Source: Paractinoplanes pyxinae (GTDB lineage Bacteria > Actinomycetota > Actinomycetes > Mycobacteriales > Micromonosporaceae). Taken from it: a stretch of 64,000 bases of DNA. This document shows positions 59,161 through 64,000 of the stretch, one piece after another; positions within the stretch are counted from its first letter, which is position 1, and each line of letters begins with the position of its first letter. The DNA lies in the NCBI RefSeq assembly GCF_026626335.1, contig NZ_JAPNTZ010000003.1, forward strand, positions 372,001-436,000. Reading direction: 5' to 3'. The position numbers and the translations under genes were made by a program. The notes beneath the pieces are model-generated. The model was not told the origin of the DNA and searched no databases. It worked only from the letters and a program-made list of their open reading frames with translations.

Positions 59161-60216
59161 ATGACGGCTATGATCCCCATCGTGCCGACATCGCCCTCAC
59201 CAGGGCGTAAGCGGCCCACCATCCGCGACGTCGCGCGCGAGGCCGGGGTCTCTTACGCCACCGTCTCCCGCGTCCTCAACGGCCGCGACTGGGTCAGCCC
59301 CGAGGCGGTCCGCGCGGTCACCGACGCCATCTCCCGTACGGGCTACACGGCCAACCCGCATGCCCGGTCCCTGGCCACGGGTCGCTCCGGATCGATAGCG
59401 TTCCTGCTCACCGAGCCCCAGCACCTGCTGTTCGAGGACCCGAACTTCTCGGTGCTGCTGCGCGGGGTGGCCCAGGCGCTCTCCGACCGTGAGCTCACGC
59501 TGATCCTCATGATCGCGTCGACGCCGGTCGAGCGCAGCCGCACGATCGCCTACCTCTCCGGCGGGCACGTCGACGGTGTTCTGCTGGTATCCCCGCACTC
59601 CGGCGATCCGCTGCTCGGTCAACTCGTACGGGCCGAAGTGCCGATCGTCGCCTGCGGCCGGGTTCTCGGGTACGAGCAGGTGATCAGCTCGGTCATGGCC
59701 GACGACCGTAACGGCGGGCGCTCGGCGGTCGAGCATCTGATCGCGGCCGGCCGCACCCGCATCGCGACGATCACCGGGCCGCAGGACACGGGCGGCGGCG
59801 TCGACCGGTTGCAGGGCTACCACGACGCGCTGATCGCGCACGGCTTCACCATCGAGCCCGGCCTGATCGCCCACGGCGACTGGAGCCGGGACGCCGGGGC
59901 GGCCGCCATGCGGCAATTGCTCGCCCAGGCGCCCGACCTCGACGCGGTGTTCGCTGCCTCGGACGCCATGGCCGAGGGGGCGCTGCGGGTGCTGCGCGAG
60001 GCCGGGCGGGACGTGCCCGGCGACGTCCGGGTGGTCGGCTTCGACGACTCCGGCCTGGCCGCCACCACCGAACCGCCGCTCACCACCGTGCGGCATCCGC
60101 TCGACCGCGTCGCCGAGGAAATGGTCCGGCTGCTCACCGATGTGATCGCCGGGCGCACCCCGCTCTCCATCACCGTGCCGACCTCGCTGGTCGTGCGCGA
60201 ATCCTCCCCGGCCTGA
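59161..60216 (+). CDS. LacI-family repressor of the galactan locus
   Basis: A 351-residue LacI protein. RPTIRDVAREAGVSYATVSR is the HTH, with the hinge ANPHARSLATGRSGSIAFLL. The core ends VVGFDDSGLAATTEPPLTTV. Several starts are close together (ATG 59161, ATG 59170, GTG 59182); I chose the first. It follows the second permease by 64 bases and probably belongs to the same operon, so it would repress itself. Its target is inferred to be the two identical CTGTAACCGGTCACAG sites. Confidence 0.9.
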   Translation: MTAMIPIVPTSPSPGRKRPTIRDVAREAGVSYATVSRVLNGRDWVSPEAVRAVTDAISRTGYTANPHARSLATGRSGSIAFLLTEPQHLLFEDPNFSVLLRGVAQALSDRELTLILMIASTPVERSRTIAYLSGGHVDGVLLVSPHSGDPLLGQLVRAEVPIVACGRVLGYEQVISSVMADDRNGGRSAVEHLIAAGRTRIATITGPQDTGGGVDRLQGYHDALIAHGFTIEPGLIAHGDWSRDAGAAAMRQLLAQAPDLDAVFAASDAMAEGALRVLREAGRDVPGDVRVVGFDDSGLAATTEPPLTTVRHPLDRVAEEMVRLLTDVIAGRTPLSITVPTSLVVRESSPA

Positions 60217-60324
60217 CTTTCCAGGCCGGCCGCTCCACCCCGGGTCTTCCCCGCTCGGGCTGACGAAACGGCTCCACACCGGCGTCTCCACCGTCGCCGG
60301 CTCACCCCCTCGCGAGGGAGCCAT

Positions 60325-61434
60325 ATGAAACTGTCCCTGCGCGCCTGCGCTGCCGTGGTCGCCGCCGTCCTGGCGACCACAGCAGGCCTGGCCGCTCCCG
60401 CCCACGCCGCCAACACGCTGAGCATGCGCGGCGCCGACGTCTCGTCGCTGCAGCGCACGCTCGACCTCGGCGGCAAGTACTACAACGCCGCGGGCAACGC
60501 GGCCGACCCGTACGACATCCTCAAGTCGGCCGGCGTCAACTACGCCCGCCTGCGCATCTGGAACAACCCGGCCAGCGGCTACAACAACAAGGCCACGGTG
60601 CTGCAGCAGGCGCGGGCCATCAAGGCCAAGGGCCTCAAGCTGCTGATCGACTTCCACTACTCCGACACGTGGGCCGACCCGGGCAAGCAGTACCCGCCCG
60701 CAGCCTGGGCCTCGCACTCGCTGACCCAGCTGCAGAGTGACGTCTTCAATTACACGTACGACGTCTGCACCGCACTTAAGTCGCAGGGCACCACTCCCGA
60801 CAGCGTTCAGATCGGCAACGAGATCAACGTCGGGATGCTGTGGCCGCGCGGCCAGGTCGTGAACAACAACTTCGCGCCGCTGGCCTCGCTGCTCAAGCAG
60901 GGCTACAACGCGACCAAGTCGTGCCACAGCGCGACCCAGGTGTGGGTGCACGTGGCCGACGCCGACAGCATGGCCAACATGCGCTGGTTCTACGACGGCA
61001 TCAAGGCGCAGGGCGTGCCTTGGGACGTCACGGCGCTGTCGTACTACTGCATGTGGCACGGCACATTGGCCAACCTCTACAACGTGATCACGGACGCTCG
61101 TACGCGCTATGGCAAGCCCGTGGTGATCGCCGAGACGGCGTACCAGTTCACGACGGCCGACGCCGACAACGAACCCAACTCGATCCCCGGCACCGTGCTG
61201 TGCGACAACATCCCGGCCACCTGGGCCGGGCAGGCGCAGCAGTTCACCTGGGTGCAGAACACGGCCCGCAACGCCGGGGCGGTCGGCGTCTTCTACTGGG
61301 AGCCGACCTGGTACGCCATCAAGGGCAACGGCTGGGACCCGGCGAACATCAACGGCACCGGCGACGGCTGGGACAACATGGCCATTTTCGACTGGAACGG
61401 GCGGGTCAACCCGAACGTACGCTGGACGCCTTGA
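60325..61434 (+). CDS. secreted GH53 endo-beta-1,4-galactanase
   Basis: A 369-residue secreted arabinogalactan endo-beta-1,4-galactanase. The signal peptide covers about 1-29 (AHA cleavage). GH53 features are MRGADVSSLQ, VNYARLRIWNNP, LKLLIDFHYSDTWADPGKQ, the acid/base Glu166 in QIGNEINVGMLWP and the nucleophile Glu270 in VIAETAYQ. It cuts galactan side chains of pectin outside the cell, feeding the importer. It is 108 bases after lacI, preceded by GAGGGAG; no operator copy was found in that gap, so it may be read through from the importer operon. Its end overlaps the convergent tetR by 29 bases. Confidence 0.93.
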   Translation: MKLSLRACAAVVAAVLATTAGLAAPAHAANTLSMRGADVSSLQRTLDLGGKYYNAAGNAADPYDILKSAGVNYARLRIWNNPASGYNNKATVLQQARAIKAKGLKLLIDFHYSDTWADPGKQYPPAAWASHSLTQLQSDVFNYTYDVCTALKSQGTTPDSVQIGNEINVGMLWPRGQVVNNNFAPLASLLKQGYNATKSCHSATQVWVHVADADSMANMRWFYDGIKAQGVPWDVTALSYYCMWHGTLANLYNVITDARTRYGKPVVIAETAYQFTTADADNEPNSIPGTVLCDNIPATWAGQAQQFTWVQNTARNAGAVGVFYWEPTWYAIKGNGWDPANINGTGDGWDNMAIFDWNGRVNPNVRWTP

Positions 61435-62011
61435 CGTTCCCGACGAACTGCTCGACGGCCGTCTCCACGAGGTCGTCGAGCAGTTCGGGCCGGGCCAGCC
61501 CGGTGTTGATCAGCGTGGCGATGCCCTGCATGGTGGCGAACATGACCAGCCCGATGCGCTCGGGATCACCCGCGGCCAGCCGGCCCTCGGCCTGACCGCG
61601 CACGATCAGCCCGTACAACAGCGTGAAGGCCGGCTCGGCCGCCGCCACCACCTGCTCGGCGCCGGGCCGGTGCTTGCTGCTGAACATCAGCTCGAGCAGG
61701 GCCGCGTCGTCGGTCGCGAAGGTGATGTACGCCTTCACGGTCGCGCGCAGCTGCGGCACATAGCCCTCGCCGGCCGCGGCCACCGCCGCCCGCAACTGCT
61801 CGTCGAGCCGCGCGAACCCGGTCTCGGCCAGCGCGTAGAGCAGGGACTGCCGGTCGGGGAAGTGCCGGCGGGGCGCGGCGTGGCTGACGCCGATCTCGCG
61901 AGCCAGTTCGCGCAGCGAGAGCTGCTCCTCGCCGTTCTCGCGCAGGCTGCGCTCGGCGGCCTCGAGCAGGGCCGTGCGGAGTTGTCCGTGGTGATAGGGC
62001 GGCACGACCAC
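61406..62011 (-). CDS. TetR-family transcriptional regulator
   Basis: A 201-residue TetR protein. LLEAAERSLRENGEEQLSLR and IGVSHAAPRRHFPDRQSLLY form the HTH; the C-terminal part resembles TetR_C with ALLELMFSSKHRPGAE. It is divergent from an SDR gene with 56 bases between starts, and a pseudo-palindrome in that gap overlaps the SDR promoter. Its stop lies inside the 3' end of the GH53 gene. Confidence 0.88.
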   Translation of the reverse strand: MVVPPYHHGQLRTALLEAAERSLRENGEEQLSLRELAREIGVSHAAPRRHFPDRQSLLYALAETGFARLDEQLRAAVAAAGEGYVPQLRATVKAYITFATDDAALLELMFSSKHRPGAEQVVAAAEPAFTLLYGLIVRGQAEGRLAAGDPERIGLVMFATMQGIATLINTGLARPELLDDLVETAVEQFVGNVKASSVRSG

Positions 62012-62031
62012 AGCCTAGCCGGTTGTTGGCA

Positions 62032-62060
62032 TTGACGACATTGTTGTCAGCGCCTACATT
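62032..62060 (+). promoter_or_regulatory. leaderless-type promoter with TetR operator
   Basis: TTGACG (62032-62037) and TACATT (62055-62060) are 17 bases apart. The predicted start of transcription falls at about 62067, on or next to the A of the ATG at 62068, so the message would be leaderless. TGACGACATTGTTGTCA (62033-62049) is a 17-base pseudo-palindrome with three asymmetric positions lying on the -35 and spacer, a suitable site for the adjacent TetR. Confidence 0.7.
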
Positions 62061-62067
62061 GTTGCTC

Positions 62068-62958
62068 ATGCCTACTTTCTCGTTCGCCACCCTGCCTCCG
62101 CAGATCGGGCGCACCGTCGTCATCACGGGGGCCAACAGCGGCATCGGGCGCTCCGCGGCCAAAGCCATGGCCGCCCGCGGCGCCCGGGTCGTGCTGGCTG
62201 TGCGTGACATCGCCAAGGGCCGGGCCGCCGCGGCGACCATGACCGGGGAAACCGTGGTTCACCGCCTCGACCTGGGCGACCTGACCTCCGTACGCCAATT
62301 CGCCGACACCTTCGACGAGCCGATCGACCTGCTGATCAACAACGCCGGCCTGATGGTGCCGCCGCTGGGCCGCACCGCCGACGGGTTCGAGCTGCAGTTC
62401 GGCACCAACCACCTGGGGCACTTCGCGCTGACCAACCTGCTGCTGCCGCGGATACGCGGGCGCGTGGTCACGGTCTCGTCGGGCGGCCACCGGGCGGGAA
62501 AGATCGACTTCGACGACCTCAACTGGGAGCGGCGGCGGTACCGCCCGATGGCCGCCTACGGGCAGTCGAAGCTAGCCAACCTGCTGTTCACGGCCGAGCT
62601 GCAGCGCCGCCTCACCGCGGCCGGCTCGCCGGTGCTGGCCAACGCCGCCCACCCCGGGCTGGCCAGCACCAACCTGCTGCACCACCAGGGCGTGCCGGGC
62701 TGGATGGCCGCGATGCAGCGCCCGCTCGTGCGGTGGCTGGCGCAGAGCGAGGACGACGGCGCCCTGCCCACCCTGTACGCCGCCGTGGCCGATGTTCCGG
62801 GCAACAGCTACGCCGGGCCGAGCGGCTTCCTCGAGGGGCGGGGCGCTCCCGAGCTGGTCAGGCGCTCCCGGGCCGCCCGCGACGCCGACGTGGCGCGTCG
62901 CCTGTGGACGGTCTCGGAGCAGCTCACTGGGGTGCGCTTCGCCCCGGCCCACGTCTGA
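62068..62958 (+). CDS. SDR oxidoreductase, retinol-dehydrogenase-like
   Basis: A 296-residue short-chain dehydrogenase. TVVITGANSGIGRSAAKAMA is the Rossmann motif, LLINNAGLM the NNAG motif, and AAYGQSKLANLLF the YxxxK active site; FGTNHLGHFALTNLLLP is typical of the RDH/WWOX-like branch. Earlier in-frame starts exist, but the promoter position supports ATG 62068 and a leaderless message. Repression by the divergent TetR is inferred. Substrate unknown. Confidence 0.88.
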   Translation: MPTFSFATLPPQIGRTVVITGANSGIGRSAAKAMAARGARVVLAVRDIAKGRAAAATMTGETVVHRLDLGDLTSVRQFADTFDEPIDLLINNAGLMVPPLGRTADGFELQFGTNHLGHFALTNLLLPRIRGRVVTVSSGGHRAGKIDFDDLNWERRRYRPMAAYGQSKLANLLFTAELQRRLTAAGSPVLANAAHPGLASTNLLHHQGVPGWMAAMQRPLVRWLAQSEDDGALPTLYAAVADVPGNSYAGPSGFLEGRGAPELVRRSRAARDADVARRLWTVSEQLTGVRFAPAHV

Positions 62959-62980
62959 CCCGGTCAGCCGTCTTTGGTCC

Positions 62981-63031
62981 GCGGCCTTCTTTAGCCCGCG
63001 GCCTTCTTTCGCCCGCGGCCCTCTTCGGCCC
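62981..63031 (+). repeat. 17-bp tandem repeat, three copies
   Basis: GCGGCCTTCTTT begins at 62981 and 62998 and again as GCGGCCCTCTTC at 63015, a strict 17-base period. The tract lies in the 96-base gap between two convergent SDR genes. It has no hairpin; it may be simple slippage. Confidence 0.75.
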
Positions 63032-63054
63032 CCGGCCGGCTCTGGGGTGCTGGG

Positions 63055-63765
63055 TCAGCCGAACAGGGCGGCCGGGATGTCGGCGTAGAAGAGGGCGGGG
63101 TCGCCGGCGAGGGAGGCCTTGACGTTGGCGGTGGGGGCGTCCGCGATCACCTCGAGCTTGCCCGCTTCCAGCCCGTCCAGAGCCTGGGCGACCACCGCGT
63201 GCGGTGCGAGCTTGGGGATGTCGTAGGCGGCCATCATGTCGGTGTCCGCGATGGCCAGGGCCAGGGCGGTGACCTGGGTCTGCTGGTCGGCCAGCTCGAG
63301 CCGAACGCCGTTGGTGAGCGACCATTCCGCGGCCTTGGAGGCGGCGTAGCCGTTGCTCGCGGGGGCGAAGGCGTACCAGCTCAGCGCCGAGATGACGTTG
63401 AGGATGGCGCCGCCGGCCAGCCGGGGCGCGAAGGCGCGGGTGACGGCGAGGGTGCCCCAGAAGTTGGTCTCGAACTCGCGGCGGATGTTGTCGGTGGAGG
63501 GGCCGAGTAGCGGGGCCTCGGTCGAGATGCCGGCGTTGTTGATCAGGATGTCGAGGTCGCCGACCTCGGCCGCCGCGGCGTCGATCGAGGCCTGGTCGGT
63601 GAGGTCCAGCCGCAGGGGGACGACGCCCGGGATGTCGATGAGCTCGGGGCGGCGGGCGGTGGCGTAGACGGTGGTGGCGCCGCGAGCCAGAAGGGCCTCG
63701 GCGAAGGCCTTGCCGAGACCGCGGTTGGCGCCGGTCACGAGAACTTTCCTGCCGTTGATCTGCAT
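63055..63765 (-). CDS. SDR-family oxidoreductase
   Basis: A 236-residue classical short-chain dehydrogenase. KVLVTGANRGLGKAFAEALL is the Rossmann motif, ILINNAGIS the NNAG motif, and NGYAASKAAEW the YxxxK active site. I chose ATG 63765, which starts just before the Rossmann strand; upstream in-frame codons run through the promoter. It is convergent with the other SDR. Substrate unknown. Confidence 0.87.
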   Translation of the reverse strand: MQINGRKVLVTGANRGLGKAFAEALLARGATTVYATARRPELIDIPGVVPLRLDLTDQASIDAAAAEVGDLDILINNAGISTEAPLLGPSTDNIRREFETNFWGTLAVTRAFAPRLAGGAILNVISALSWYAFAPASNGYAASKAAEWSLTNGVRLELADQQTQVTALALAIADTDMMAAYDIPKLAPHAVVAQALDGLEAGKLEVIADAPTANVKASLAGDPALFYADIPAALFG

Positions 63766-63773
63766 GCCGCCAC

Positions 63774-63803
63774 GGTAGAACCTCACGTTGACGTCAGAGG
63801 CAA
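63774..63803 (-). promoter_or_regulatory. candidate MerR-type promoter of the SDR gene
   Basis: On the minus strand TTGCCT (63803-63798) and TTCTAC (63779-63774) flank an element bounded by CCTC and GAGG (63800-63781) with TGACGTCA inside. A dyad in an unusually long spacer is the layout of MerR-family promoters. The predicted transcript would start at or beside the ATG at 63765. No MerR gene is in the window. Confidence 0.35.
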
Positions 63804-63815
63804 GTGTTGCGAGGT

Positions 63816-63868
63816 GTATCACGGTGATCCGCCTGATACGGACCAACCACCCTTATCGCGTGCGATAA
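63816..63868. promoter_or_regulatory. two inverted repeats near the right edge
   Basis: TTATCGCGTGCGATAA (63853-63868) is a perfect palindrome with 7-bp arms around GT. GTATCA (63816-63821) and TGATAC (63834-63839) form a second, spaced pair. Both lie upstream of the minus-strand SDR and of whatever starts beyond the window, and look like regulator sites. Between 63869 and 64000 I see no gene. Confidence 0.5.
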
Positions 63869-64000
63869 CGGTTTTCTCGTCGAATGCTTTTCACAATTTG
63901 TGGCCGATCGACCCTCGCCATTGACGTGAATCTGAGTCGAAGGGGCAGGTCAGAGGGTCCTTTGTTGCCGGGATATTGACGCGTCGCAACGTGGAAGTAA

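Noticed and set aside
1..64000. Search for tRNA, rRNA, insertion sequences, prophage or integrase
   Set aside because: No cloverleaf, no transposase or integrase motif and no flanking inverted repeats with target duplications were recognised by eye; a tool scan could still find a short RNA.

Overview
The window is chromosomal DNA of a very GC-rich actinobacterium. Almost every third codon position is G or C, GTG starts are common, neighbouring genes overlap as ATGA, GTGA or TGATG, and several promoters seem to drive leaderless transcripts. The gene set (alditol oxidase, F420-type oxidoreductase, SpoIIE-type phosphatases with STAS proteins, many LacI/LysR/TetR regulators, sugar ABC importers) and the frequent word GTACG suggest a soil or plant-litter member of the Micromonosporaceae, such as Actinoplanes. 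That placement is inference. I saw no tRNA, rRNA, CRISPR array, insertion sequence or prophage.

Layout. 1-9.7 kb: an MFS gene cut by the window edge, a LysR gene, a divergent inositol-monophosphatase-like gene, a TIR/transmembrane/WD40 gene with an apparent 5' frameshift, an S41 peptidase, a secreted peptidoglycan-binding-like protein, and an NTF2-SDR pair divergent from a LysR gene. 9.6-21 kb: a hexuronate locus. Five overlapping minus-strand genes (oxidoreductase, uronate isomerase UxaC, L-fuconate-dehydratase-type enolase, fructuronate/tagaturonate-reductase-type dehydrogenase, second oxidoreductase) face a LacI regulator, an ABC sugar importer and a YesL-like membrane protein, with a LacI-type operator inside the plus-strand promoter. 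21-30.7 kb: stress and partner-switching genes (SpoIIE phosphatase, two STAS proteins), an alpha/beta hydrolase divergent from an ECF sigma factor with a C-terminal SnoaL domain, a 1.27-kb repetitive stretch without a credible gene, a deazaflavin-type oxidoreductase, alditol oxidase, and a LysR-epimerase divergent pair.

30.7-44.4 kb: a secreted protein made of three near-identical repeats, with a CebR-like operator at its promoter, then a FUSC-type exporter, an accessory FtsH followed by a 24-bp perfect inverted repeat, a PHP phosphoesterase, two MMPL exporters (one under an adjacent TetR) and a trypsin-like protease. 44.4-53.6 kb: a 1592-residue DUF4011-helicase-nuclease resembling a single-gene phage-defence family, a STAS-kinase fusion, a type II NADH dehydrogenase, an MFS transporter and two decayed genes. 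53.6-61.4 kb: a beta-1,4-galactan locus with GH35 beta-galactosidase, ABC importer, LacI and secreted GH53 endogalactanase, tied together by two identical 16-bp operators. 61.4-64 kb: TetR with a divergent, apparently leaderless SDR, and another SDR.

The two carbohydrate loci fit one lifestyle. Galactan side chains and galacturonate backbones both occur in pectin, so the window reads as pectin and plant-wall utilisation among ordinary regulatory and export genes. The best candidates for something undescribed are the triple-repeat secreted protein with its CebR-like box, the FucD-type enzyme inside a uronate operon, the frameshifted TIR-WD40 gene and the large helicase-nuclease.
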